Shown here one piece after another: positions 16,236 through 22,674 of a stretch of 23,166 nucleotides of DNA. Both the position numbers and the translations under genes were made by a program. The stretch's first letter is position 1; each line of letters opens with the position of its first letter. Origin of the DNA: a virus; the IMG/VR virus record IMGVR_UViG_3300033143_001929, positions 1 through 23,166 of that record; one strand, written 5' to 3'. The notes beneath the pieces are model-generated. The model did no database searches, was not told where the DNA came from, and saw only the letters and a program-made list of their open reading frames with translations.

Positions 16236-17573
16236 ATGACTATTAAAAAAGGCAGGATATTAAGAGCAGATCAGTTTATATGGAATGGTACAGATAAGAC
16301 CGCTAGTCGGGAAGATTCGACGGGCGGCACTGTTTCAGGGCTGCGTATTGGTGTTGAGGTTGATGTATTACAGGCTTATGGTGATGGTGACACATACACC
16401 CTTGACGTTATTAATAAAGCTATTACTAACATCGGATCGGATAATGTTACATTGGTCTTTAACCCCGGAACATGGACGATTGATGATGATGTAACGATTG
16501 CAGCTAATTTTGTTTGTCGAATTCCTGCAGGTTGTGTGTTTAATGTATCCAGCGGTAAAACACTTACATTCTCAGGGCCTGTTATTCAGGATCATGCTAC
16601 TTTCTCAAGTGGTGCTGGAACGGTAACTACTAACGGCACGCGCACTGTTAACGGCAGTCAGACAGTATCGGGTAATACGACGACTACCGGAAATAATACG
16701 ACTACCGGAACATCGACATTAACCGGCAATGTAACCGCTGGGGGAACATTAGCTGTTACAGGTAATACTACTGTTGGCGGCACGCTGGTTACTACAGGTA
16801 CTAGCGGGAGCGCTGCGGGCACAACTACAGGTCATAATCCTACTATTGACCAGATACAAAAGACCTCAACTATCACAGCAACAGGCGGTGGCACGGTAAG
16901 CGCTATCACAGCCACTCTTGCCCCTGCAATAAGCCTATCAAATGGAACTACTGTCTTTATTCGCTCAGTAGGTGCAAACACATCAGCTACCCCATCATTT
17001 GCTCCCAATGGATTAACTGCAAAGACGATTGTTAAGGGTAGTAACGCCGCTTTAAATTTAGGTGATATTGGCGGGACATCACACGAGCTTATTCTTCGTT
17101 ATAATTCCTCGCTCGATAAATGGACATTATTAAACCCTATTGCAAGCTCATTCAGGGGTGCACTAGTAAAAGATGCTGCAAACCACACTCTCTCTGACTC
17201 AACCTTTACAGTGCTAACATTTGATACAGAGGCTTATGATACCGACACCATTCACGACACCGTTACAAACAGTTCCAGGCTAACGGTTCCTTCTGGGGTC
17301 ACCAAAGTAAGAGTAACTGGGATGGTGTCATGGTCTGCAAATGCTACTGGCATAAGATATTCTTACATATATATAAATAACAGTCCGTCATATACTGGCA
17401 GAGGGGCAATCCATCAGGACGGCTCATCTACCTCGCAGTTAGACCAAGCCATAAGTACAGCTATAGTAGAGGTAACATCGGGCGATTATTTTGAACTATT
17501 TTCATATCAGTCAAGTGGCGGTAATCTTGATGTTCTTTCATCGACTTGGCTCGCAATGGAGATCATTGAATGA
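16236..17573 (+). CDS. Tail fibre / receptor-binding protein with shared N-terminal domain
   Basis: A 445-residue beta-rich fibre. Residues 1-130 form an N-terminal domain that is clearly paralogous to the one in the next gene (shared landmarks: ILR near the start, SGLRIG or TGLRIG, EVDVL, GTW, IDDD, IPxGC, SGKTLTF, GP). Residues 134-190 are a low-complexity shaft of TGN-TT-TG repeats. The C-terminal part (about 310-445) resembles a C1q-like jelly roll: FDTEAYDTDTIHD, SRLTVPSGVTKVRVTG, then YSYIYIN. Such domains often form the receptor-binding tip. The N-terminal domain probably attaches it to the tail. It ends in ATGA overlap with the paralogue. Confidence 0.75.
   Translation: MTIKKGRILRADQFIWNGTDKTASREDSTGGTVSGLRIGVEVDVLQAYGDGDTYTLDVINKAITNIGSDNVTLVFNPGTWTIDDDVTIAANFVCRIPAGCVFNVSSGKTLTFSGPVIQDHATFSSGAGTVTTNGTRTVNGSQTVSGNTTTTGNNTTTGTSTLTGNVTAGGTLAVTGNTTVGGTLVTTGTSGSAAGTTTGHNPTIDQIQKTSTITATGGGTVSAITATLAPAISLSNGTTVFIRSVGANTSATPSFAPNGLTAKTIVKGSNAALNLGDIGGTSHELILRYNSSLDKWTLLNPIASSFRGALVKDAANHTLSDSTFTVLTFDTEAYDTDTIHDTVTNSSRLTVPSGVTKVRVTGMVSWSANATGIRYSYIYINNSPSYTGRGAIHQDGSSTSQLDQAISTAIVEVTSGDYFELFSYQSSGGNLDVLSSTWLAMEIIE
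16635..16805 (+). repeat. Degenerate T-G-N/T-G-T repeats in the fibre shaft
   Basis: Within the fibre gene, short units coding for TGN-x-T-xx-G-TL-x-V-TG run for about 57 residues (134-190). At DNA level the near-identical copies ACGACTACCGGAAATAA and ACGACTACCGGAACATC are visible around 16678-16712. This is a beta-solenoid-like or stalk repeat; recombination between copies could change shaft length. Confidence 0.6.
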
Positions 17574-18859
17574 GCAACGTAATAAAAGGCCAGATACTCC
17601 GACAGGATCTAGATTTATATGATGGGATTAATAAAGAAGGTAGTCGTCAAGATCAAACACGCGGGGTTATTACGGGCTTGCGTATTGGTGATGAGGTGGA
17701 CGTATTATCTGTTTATGGCTTTGGCGTTAATCGCACAAGCCTTGCTATACAAGACGCTCTTAACGCTGTTGGGACTAATAGCGTTACTTTCTTACTTAGT
17801 GTTGGAACGTGGTCGATAGACGATGATTTAACTATTCCGTCTACGATTAATTGTCATATCCCATCAGGCTGTATCTTACAGGTAGCCAGTGGCAAGACCT
17901 TAACATTTAATGGACCTATCCAGAGAGAATCTGAAACATGGACTTCTGGAAGCGGCACTGTAACGACTACTGCAAGTAATAATGTTCTAGTTCATTCAAG
18001 TGACCTCGCAGCATCAGGCGGATCAGCCCTTATAGGCCATCTACCAGCAGGTACAGGAGCAGTAGCTCGTACTCAGAAAAGTAAGAATGATGAGACTACA
18101 GACAGTACAGACTTCCTTGCCGTAGGTGATGATACAGCGGATGATACGGCTGAATTACAGGCAATGTTAGACGCTGGATTTTCTAAGGTGAAACTATCAA
18201 AAGACAAGACTTTTAAGGTTAGTAGTGCTGGCAGCAAAACTATTAATGGCACCGCGCAATTTTATTGCTTAACAATTCCTTCCGATACCTCGCTTGACCT
18301 TAATGGCTCTACGATTAAGGCGGCAGATGCTTCTAATGCTTCCCTGATTATGAATTCTACAGCTGGTACTACACAAAATACAGATATTGAAATATTTGGT
18401 GGATGGCTAGACGGAAATCAATCTAATCAAACAAGTCCTGCTACTGGTGAAACAGGATGCCTTTATCTCCATGATGTAGATAGACCAAAGATTTATAATA
18501 TTAACGTAAAGAACGCTCGCATTTATGCTGGCCGGTTCCTAAAATGTGTGAATGGATATTTCGATAACCTACGGCTTGAAAGCTCTTATGGTGATGGGTG
18601 GTCTTTTGGAATAGATGCCAACTCAAATCAATCTCAAGAATGCCATATTGATAATATCTACGCTGATGATTGTAAAGGTACTTATGCAGGGCTACAGGGG
18701 AATGGGTTTATTGGTGTATTTCAACAGTGCCAAGTGGGTAAGGTTTATACTAAAAACAAGGTGGTGCAAATGATACAGCAAACTCTGGCATTAAAATTCA
18801 AGGTAATGGAGCAGGGCTGTCCCCTACTAACATTACTGTCAACAGTGCTGTCTCGATAG
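17570..18859 (+). CDS. Tailspike (pectate-lyase-like beta-helix), N-terminal and central part
   Basis: The intact first part of a tailspike. It starts in ATGA overlap with the preceding fibre gene. Residues 1-130 duplicate that fibre's N-terminal domain. From about residue 186 (DDTADDTAELQAML, then FSKVKLSKDKTFKVS) the sequence has the look of pectate-lyase-type tailspikes, and right-handed beta-helix rungs follow (IEIFGGWLDGNQSNQ, RPKIYNINVKNARIY). After about residue 395 (YTKN) the frame degenerates. The true continuation, GGANDTANSGIKIQGNG, is in the -1 frame from 18754. With two single-base repairs the full gene is 17570-19616, 682 aa. Tailspikes bind and usually cleave host surface polysaccharide. 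No catalytic residues could be assigned. Confidence 0.8.
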   Translation: MSNVIKGQILRQDLDLYDGINKEGSRQDQTRGVITGLRIGDEVDVLSVYGFGVNRTSLAIQDALNAVGTNSVTFLLSVGTWSIDDDLTIPSTINCHIPSGCILQVASGKTLTFNGPIQRESETWTSGSGTVTTTASNNVLVHSSDLAASGGSALIGHLPAGTGAVARTQKSKNDETTDSTDFLAVGDDTADDTAELQAMLDAGFSKVKLSKDKTFKVSSAGSKTINGTAQFYCLTIPSDTSLDLNGSTIKAADASNASLIMNSTAGTTQNTDIEIFGGWLDGNQSNQTSPATGETGCLYLHDVDRPKIYNINVKNARIYAGRFLKCVNGYFDNLRLESSYGDGWSFGIDANSNQSQECHIDNIYADDCKGTYAGLQGNGFIGVFQQCQVGKVYTKNKVVQMIQQTLALKFKVMEQGCPLLTLLSTVLSR

Positions 18860-19569
18860 GTGCACAAGCAGAAGGCTTGTATATTGTCGACACTAAAAAC
18901 GTCACTGTTAATTCTTATGTAGGGAATGGAAATGCTACGGGGGCTGCAAACCCAGATGTTCGCATTGAGGGTGACAGAACTACAGTTAACTCTATAACGT
19001 CAGTTGATTCTGCCTCGACTGCGGTTTTGGTTCGAGTGGATGCAGACCATTATCATATAGGCAGTATAGTCTCCTATAACGTTACGGGAGTGGCGGTATC
19101 AATAACCTCTACAGGAATAGGAAGAATAGACTCTGTAGTTGTAGAGGACGATCAAGGCGGGTCTGAGACAACTACCAAAGTATTTGACATGACAAGTGCG
19201 GGCAAAGGCTCTTGTGGATCTATCCTTACTAACTTAGACCATAACACTACTACGCCCATTTTAGATATGGCGGCCAGTAACTATGATTATATTATAGAGA
19301 GCTTCATGATGAACGGCGGTGTTGATCCCCATTTTGAAGTGGTGACACTTGCTAATGCATCTTCTACGGCAGTTACAAATACAAATATCATGAGAGTTGC
19401 ATTAGGGGGTGGGGACTATCTACATCCTATTATTCAAGTAATGAATTGGGATAGTGCTAGTGCAGCTTTAACATCAGATTACAGAGTTGTAGATACTGAC
19501 TATTCCTCTGGCACAGGATTTACAATATTACAATACATCACGCAGCAGCGGCAGGAACAGAGAAAGTAG
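18754..19569 (+). pseudogene. Tailspike, middle fragment in shifted frame
   Basis: This is the continuation of the beta-helix in the -1 frame. It is open from 18754, just after an in-frame TAA at 18751-18753. The translation runs KQGGANDTANSGIKIQG, then NITVNSAVSIGAQAEGLYIV and further asparagine- and valine-rich rungs. It has no start codon with a plausible ribosome-binding site; a TTG at 18877 is the nearest nominal start for an independent gene. Near 19520 the frame is lost again, and it runs out to a TAG at 19567-19569 with charged, non-helix-like sequence (QQRQEQRK). It is best read as part of the tailspike gene and not as a separate gene. Confidence 0.7.
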
Positions 19570-19616
19570 CATATAGAGTGCTTGGATATACAGTCGTTTC
19601 AGCAGCGGGCGCATAA
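19521..19616 (+). pseudogene. Tailspike, C-terminal end in shifted frame
   Basis: In a second -1 shifted frame (open from 19500), translation gives YNITIHHAAAAGTEKVAYRV and then LGYTVVSAAGA before the TAA at 19614-19616. This is smooth, beta-rich protein. Its stop overlaps the ATG of the next gene as TAATG, the coupling used repeatedly in this operon. That overlap supports this frame as the original C-terminus of the tailspike. Confidence 0.65.
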
Positions 19617-20056
19617 TGACTGACCTAAACCAAATAGCAGACTCATTAGCCTCTATAGATAAAAGACTGGCTGTTGTAGAGTCTAATTCAAAAGGAGCTA
19701 ACGCCAGGTCTGATAAGATAGTTGCCGACATAGATAATAAATTTAAATTGCTCTTTCAGCATTATGATAGGCGTCATACTGAAATGCAGGCATGTAAGAC
19801 GGGCATAATGGATGAGATCAGGGATAACTTTGTAAGCTCGGATGAACTAATTATTACCAAACTCGAAACTCAGAAAATGTGTTCTGCCGATGTTGCCAAG
19901 CTAAAACGTAACTTCCTTGAGCGCCATGAATCATTGGAAAGTAAGATAAGCGAGAATAAAAACAGACATCGAATCTATACCTATATGGGGCTGACAGCAT
20001 TAGCAGTAGTGCAGGCTTTTGTGTTTATCCATGACAAAGGATTTTTGGACAAATGA
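19616..20056 (+). CDS. Coiled-coil protein with C-terminal membrane segment (possible holin-like)
   Basis: A 146-residue protein. The first 115 residues are charged and helical with heptad-like spacing (IADSLASIDKRLAVVES; LKRNFLERHESLESK). A single hydrophobic span (about 120-138, YTYMGLTALAVVQAFVFIH) sits near the end with a short basic tail. This layout recalls XhlA-type hemolysin/holin-associated proteins, and the gene opens the lysis cassette, with ATGA overlap to the endolysin gene. A holin partner or regulator is the best guess. A virion-associated coiled coil is the alternative. Confidence 0.5.
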   Translation: MTDLNQIADSLASIDKRLAVVESNSKGANARSDKIVADIDNKFKLLFQHYDRRHTEMQACKTGIMDEIRDNFVSSDELIITKLETQKMCSADVAKLKRNFLERHESLESKISENKNRHRIYTYMGLTALAVVQAFVFIHDKGFLDK

Positions 20057-20406
20057 AATTATCAAAACACTTTTATCGAGTTGAGTTTAAATGCCGATGT
20101 GGAAAATGTGACTTTGATACTGTTGACGCTGGTTTAATTGAAGTGCTTGAGATAGTCAGAGAAACATATGGCGAGGTTAGAATCAACTCAGGCGCTCGCT
20201 GTGAGGCTCACAACAAGGCTGTAGGTGGTGGTAGTAGATCGCAGCACCTATACGGGAAAGCGGCTGATATAGTCGTAGATGATGTCTCAGCCAAGGTTAT
20301 ATATGACTTTTTAGACAGGGAATATCCAGATACATTTGGAATTGGGCTGTATAAGAATCCAGCAAGAGTCCATATTGATGTCAGAACTAAGAAAGCGAGG
20401 TGGTAG
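20053..20406 (+). CDS. Endolysin, M15-family peptidase
   Basis: A 117-residue peptidase of the M15 (D-Ala-D-Ala carboxypeptidase / L-Ala-D-Glu endopeptidase-like) group that cuts peptidoglycan cross-bridges or stems. Visible motifs are INSGARCEAHNKAVGG (44-59), SRSQHLYGKAADIVV (61-75, with probable zinc ligands H65 and D72), and the C-terminal RVHIDVR (105-111, with H107 and D109). The N-terminal CRCGKC (14-19) is also usual in this subgroup. Length is typical for compact phage M15 proteins. No signal peptide is present, so release needs a holin, consistent with the membrane genes next to it. Confidence 0.88.
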   Translation: MKLSKHFYRVEFKCRCGKCDFDTVDAGLIEVLEIVRETYGEVRINSGARCEAHNKAVGGGSRSQHLYGKAADIVVDDVSAKVIYDFLDREYPDTFGIGLYKNPARVHIDVRTKKARW

Positions 20407-20407
20407 G

Positions 20408-20575
20408 ATGAACGAAAAGTTTGGCAGCCGAAAATTCATATTAGCCGCTACATTTACTATTTCTGGCATTGCGGCCTTATTTGCAGGATTCATGGCAGAA
20501 GGTTCGTTTTTAGGGTTGGCTGGTATTGTTCTTGGATTATATAGTGCAGCCAATGTTACCGAGAAAAAGCAATGA
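20408..20575 (+). CDS. Probable holin (small two-span membrane protein)
   Basis: A 55-residue protein beginning MNEKFGSRKFILAATFTISG, with two hydrophobic spans (about 10-30 and 34-49) and a short charged tail (VTEKKQ). This topology and size fit a small holin that opens the inner membrane for the endolysin. The frame is open further upstream to 20336. However, the ATG at 20408 follows a good ribosome-binding site (GAGG, 20397-20400, seven bases away), so this start is preferred. It overlaps the next gene by ATGA. Confidence 0.65.
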   Translation: MNEKFGSRKFILAATFTISGIAALFAGFMAEGSFLGLAGIVLGLYSAANVTEKKQ

Positions 20576-20964
20576 CCTGGATATTTAAACTACTGCCTTT
20601 TCTGTCAAAGATAGGCGGTTGGCAGTTATACCTAATAATAGCCGTGTCTGCGGCCTCCGTAGGGGCGTATGGTGCTTATAAGGTCACAGCATGGCGATAT
20701 GACGCCTCTTACGCAAAAGCTCTTGAAATCGCTTTAAATGACCAGCAAGCGGCAATTGAGAAAAATCGTAAGATTGAGATCAAATATATTGAGAAAGCAG
20801 GGAAAGAGAAGATTATTTACAAGACCAAGATAAAAGAGGTAATCAAGTATGTTAAGCAAACTACTTTTGTTGACGTTCAGTGTTTTGATGATAATGGGCT
20901 GCAACTCTATAGTGAAGCCCTTGCCGGTAAAGCCAGCAGCATCTCTGATGGTAAAATGCCCTGA
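20572..20964 (+). CDS. Rz-like inner-membrane spanin
   Basis: A 130-residue protein with an N-terminal membrane anchor (about 17-37, WQLYLIIAVSAASVGAYGAY), followed by a periplasmic charged helix with coiled-coil character (about 45-90, rich in Glu, Lys and Ile). This is the layout of Rz i-spanins, which with Rz1 bridge and fuse the two membranes at the last step of lysis. The Rz1-like frame begins inside this gene in another frame, the classic nested arrangement, which makes the call firm despite low expected sequence conservation. Confidence 0.82.
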   Translation: MTWIFKLLPFLSKIGGWQLYLIIAVSAASVGAYGAYKVTAWRYDASYAKALEIALNDQQAAIEKNRKIEIKYIEKAGKEKIIYKTKIKEVIKYVKQTTFVDVQCFDDNGLQLYSEALAGKASSISDGKMP

Positions 20965-21082
20965 ATCGTTACCTCTGCCGACATCCGGTAAATCCTCTGA
21001 TTTATTGCTGAACGCGGTTGATATTGGCAATACTTATCGAGAATGCAGGGATCGTCATAATAGTCTGGTGGACACTCTGTAA
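20849..21082 (+). CDS. Rz1-like outer-membrane lipoprotein spanin
   Basis: A 77-residue protein encoded in a different frame, overlapping the end of the Rz-like gene by 116 bases. It starts with a signal peptide (MLSKLLLLTFSVLMIMGC). The lipobox-type end MIMGC places the lipidated cysteine at position 18, and a proline-containing stretch (VKPLPVKPAA) follows, as in Rz1 proteins. After processing it would sit in the outer membrane as partner of the Rz-like spanin. The lipobox has Met at -2, slightly unusual. Its TAA overlaps the next ATG. Confidence 0.8.
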   Translation: MLSKLLLLTFSVLMIMGCNSIVKPLPVKPAASLMVKCPESLPLPTSGKSSDLLLNAVDIGNTYRECRDRHNSLVDTL

Positions 21083-21279
21083 TGGACTACTTCATACTTA
21101 TTTTGGCTATCTGCGGTGATCCTTACGCTTTCGTGGCTCACGATGAATATGACGTATATAAATACAGAATTAATGAAATGACAGAAGACCAGCGCAAAAA
21201 CATGCTTCAAATCTATAAAGATGCCCCAGATGAAAACAGGATACTGATTGAAACTGCTAATCCTTATAATTGTACTTAA
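21082..21279 (+). CDS. Unknown small protein at the end of the late operon
   Basis: A 65-residue protein with a hydrophobic start (MDYFILILAICG) followed by an acidic, tyrosine-containing helix (EYDVYKYRINEMTEDQRKN). The ATG overlaps the Rz1-like stop as TAATG. I do not recognise it. The hydrophobic start is too short to be a sure membrane segment or signal peptide. It is the last gene on the plus strand before convergent minus-strand genes only 16 bases away, and no terminator hairpin is visible in that gap. Confidence 0.6.
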   Translation: MDYFILILAICGDPYAFVAHDEYDVYKYRINEMTEDQRKNMLQIYKDAPDENRILIETANPYNCT

Positions 21280-21295
21280 TCCACATCTACACTGA

Positions 21296-21559
21296 CTATT
21301 TAAACACCTTAAATAAATCAACAGTATAAAATATACCATTTACCCCATATCCTTTTTCCTTTTTTTTAAGCCCTGTAATATGAATATACTCAATCTCTGT
21401 ATATTTAAACCTCCATCCAGCCTTGACGATTCCACCATCATGACCCAAGTTAACTTCTGGCTTACCTGAATCCATGACCCCGGCCCCGATGTTAAAATAA
21501 GGTTCTGCATCCACAGTCCCACATAGCATTATTGTTAATAGTGTTATTAATGATTTCAT
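21296..21559 (-). CDS. Small exported protein, possibly beta-barrel-like
   Basis: An 87-residue protein with an N-terminal signal peptide (MKSLITLLTIMLCGTVDA, probable cleavage before EPYF). It is followed by alternating beta-like segments (GAGVMDSGKP, GWRFKYTEIEYIHI, GYGVNGIFYTVDLFKVF). The ATG at 21559 is chosen over the one at 21568. It overlaps the upstream gene's stop as ATGA and has AGGAA nine bases away, whereas the upstream ATG touches that AGGAA. It may act in the periplasm or outer membrane, for example in superinfection exclusion. That role is speculative. Confidence 0.6.
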   Translation of the reverse strand: MKSLITLLTIMLCGTVDAEPYFNIGAGVMDSGKPEVNLGHDGGIVKAGWRFKYTEIEYIHITGLKKKEKGYGVNGIFYTVDLFKVFK

Positions 21560-21822
21560 TGGTCGCATTTCCTGAATTTATTGTCATACCACGTTTCAAA
21601 ATAACCCCAGACAGCATTATTTTCTATTGGCTGCCTCTTTCTAGGTTCCCCATTCATGGTTAGGAATGTGGGTCCGAAGCGTGGATTAAATTCAAACGGC
21701 CAGTTATTTCTGCCTATGTGAATAACACCAGTGAATATAGCATGAGAACATTTAACGCAATAATCACAAGGCTTGCATCCATTGATTGACGTGCAAATAT
21801 CTGGCTTTATGAAGTCACTCAT
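21556..21822 (-). CDS. Cysteine-rich protein of unknown function
   Basis: An 88-residue protein with an N-terminal cysteine cluster, C10, C16, C19, C22 and C25 (CKPCDYCVKC), and a further Cys at 86. The middle is aromatic and Arg-rich, with NPRFGPTFLTMNGEPRKR. The cluster could bind zinc or an iron-sulphur centre. The ribosome-binding site AGAGGAA lies before the ATG, and the end is coupled by ATGA to the exported-protein gene. I do not recognise the family. Confidence 0.6.
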   Translation of the reverse strand: MSDFIKPDICTSINGCKPCDYCVKCSHAIFTGVIHIGRNNWPFEFNPRFGPTFLTMNGEPRKRQPIENNAVWGYFETWYDNKFRKCDQ

Positions 21823-21825
21823 ATC

Positions 21826-22011
21826 TCATTCCTCTTTAGTAGTGCAATGCTCTCTCTTAAAGCATCCTTTACGCGATAGTATCCAATTATTATAAGATTC
21901 TTCCCCGCAATTAGGGCAGTCAGTTTTAAGCAGTTTAGCGATCTTCTTTTTTCTTACAAATAAGTTATGACCGCACTTGCGACAATTAAAAACATAATCT
22001 GGCTTAATCAT
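21826..22011 (-). CDS. Small zinc-ribbon protein
   Basis: A 61-residue protein with C10/C13 (CRKC) and C32/C35 (CPNC), a textbook zinc-ribbon spacing, plus C50 and C56 in a basic tail. The start at 22011 is preceded by GGAGTAGAAGAA, part of a 21-bp leader repeated exactly before another gene of this cassette. The fold suggests nucleic-acid or protein binding; the function is unknown. Confidence 0.65.
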   Translation of the reverse strand: MIKPDYVFNCRKCGHNLFVRKKKIAKLLKTDCPNCGEESYNNWILSRKGCFKREHCTTKEE

Positions 22012-22029
22012 TTCTTCTACTCCATAATA
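22009..22029 (-). repeat. 21-bp ribosome-binding leader, copy 1
   Basis: On the minus strand this element ends in the start codon of the zinc-ribbon gene and contains GGAGTAGAAGAAATG. An exact second copy lies at 22275-22295. The GGAG serves as Shine-Dalgarno sequence about eight bases before the ATG. Confidence 0.8.
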
Positions 22030-22052
22030 TTAATAAAGAATTTTATTTGATG

Positions 22053-22277
22053 TCATTTGCAATACCATCTTTCAAGTTGAGGAAGGCTATCTAAGACTAG
22101 CTCAATATTATGCCGCGATAATTTTGTTTCAGCTTGAATCAATATTATTATTGCTTTTTTATTGAGGCCACTTTTTAATAATGCATTCGATGCCTTGCCA
22201 ATATTTACAATAGCTTTAGCAAGTATTTCCGTACTTTCAGGTTGATCACTTTTTTTCACTTTTATTCGTTCACTCAT
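22053..22277 (-). CDS. Unknown small helical protein
   Basis: A 74-residue, helical protein (MSERIKVKKSDQPESTEILA, then a Lys/Ile/Leu-rich middle and the end ERWYCK). The frame is open to an ATG at 22310. The start at 22277 is chosen because it is preceded by the same 21-bp leader that precedes the zinc-ribbon gene, with GGAG at good spacing. The leader would otherwise lie inside the coding region. Function unknown; a small DNA-binding or regulatory protein is possible, though no helix-turn-helix is evident. Confidence 0.6.
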   Translation of the reverse strand: MSERIKVKKSDQPESTEILAKAIVNIGKASNALLKSGLNKKAIIILIQAETKLSRHNIELVLDSLPQLERWYCK

Positions 22278-22295
22278 TTCTTCTACTCCATAATA
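22275..22295 (-). repeat. 21-bp ribosome-binding leader, copy 2
   Basis: An exact copy of 22009-22029, ending in the ATG at 22277. It supports that start over the one at 22310. Confidence 0.8.
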
Positions 22296-22299
22296 GGGG

Positions 22300-22638
22300 T
22301 TAATCATCATCTAGCACACAATCATCAACCATTTTGATTAATACCGCCTTGATAAACTTTTTATCCATCATTTCATTATCACAATGAGTTGTGCCGTCAA
22401 TATCAGTATGAAAATAAAACTCTCCAAAGCCAATATCCTGAATACTCCACTGAATCACAAAATTCATCTGTAGGTCGCATTTGTTAATTTGATAGTCTTT
22501 AGTCATTATGTTTTCATAACCTGCATCTATTTCGTTATTACTCACTATAAAATCCTCCATAGGACGCTCACCACAATCAATCGAATATTGAACCTCGTCA
22601 TTGATAAACTTTTTATACTTTTCAAGATCAATCTTCAT
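22300..22638 (-). CDS. Unknown acidic protein
   Basis: A 112-residue acidic protein (MKIDLEKYKKFINDEVQYSI, ending DDCVLDDD) with a beta-rich middle (MNFVIQWSIQDIGFGEFYFH). The ATG at 22638 is preferred over a GTG at 22644, because AAAGGGG is five bases before the ATG but touches the GTG. I do not recognise it. Strong negative charge raises the possibility of DNA mimicry, as in some anti-restriction proteins, but nothing specific supports it. Confidence 0.55.
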   Translation of the reverse strand: MKIDLEKYKKFINDEVQYSIDCGERPMEDFIVSNNEIDAGYENIMTKDYQINKCDLQMNFVIQWSIQDIGFGEFYFHTDIDGTTHCDNEMMDKKFIKAVLIKMVDDCVLDDD

Positions 22639-22674
22639 ACTCACCCCTTTACATTGTTCTGGTAGGTTATTTGG

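Noticed and set aside
16635-16805. Diversity-generating retroelement target or CRISPR-like array in the fibre repeats.
   Set aside because: There is no reverse transcriptase or template repeat in the window, and the repeats are degenerate in-frame protein repeats without spacers.
18751-18760. Programmed -1 ribosomal frameshift site in the tailspike.
   Set aside because: The core is T-AAA-AAC and not A-AAA-AAC, so P-site re-pairing fails, and tailspikes are not known to use recoding here. The second break in the same gene also favours indels.
18877-19569. Independent 230-residue gene starting with TTG.
   Set aside because: There is no ribosome-binding site, and the frame is already open and meaningful upstream from 18754. 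It reads as the continuation of the tailspike.
20336-20407. Upstream start (20336) for the holin-like gene.
   Set aside because: It would overlap the endolysin's catalytic end with unlikely sequence. The ATG at 20408 has a properly spaced GAGG.
21280-21295. Bidirectional terminator between the convergent operons.
   Set aside because: The 16-base gap and its flanks show no G:C-rich inverted repeat.
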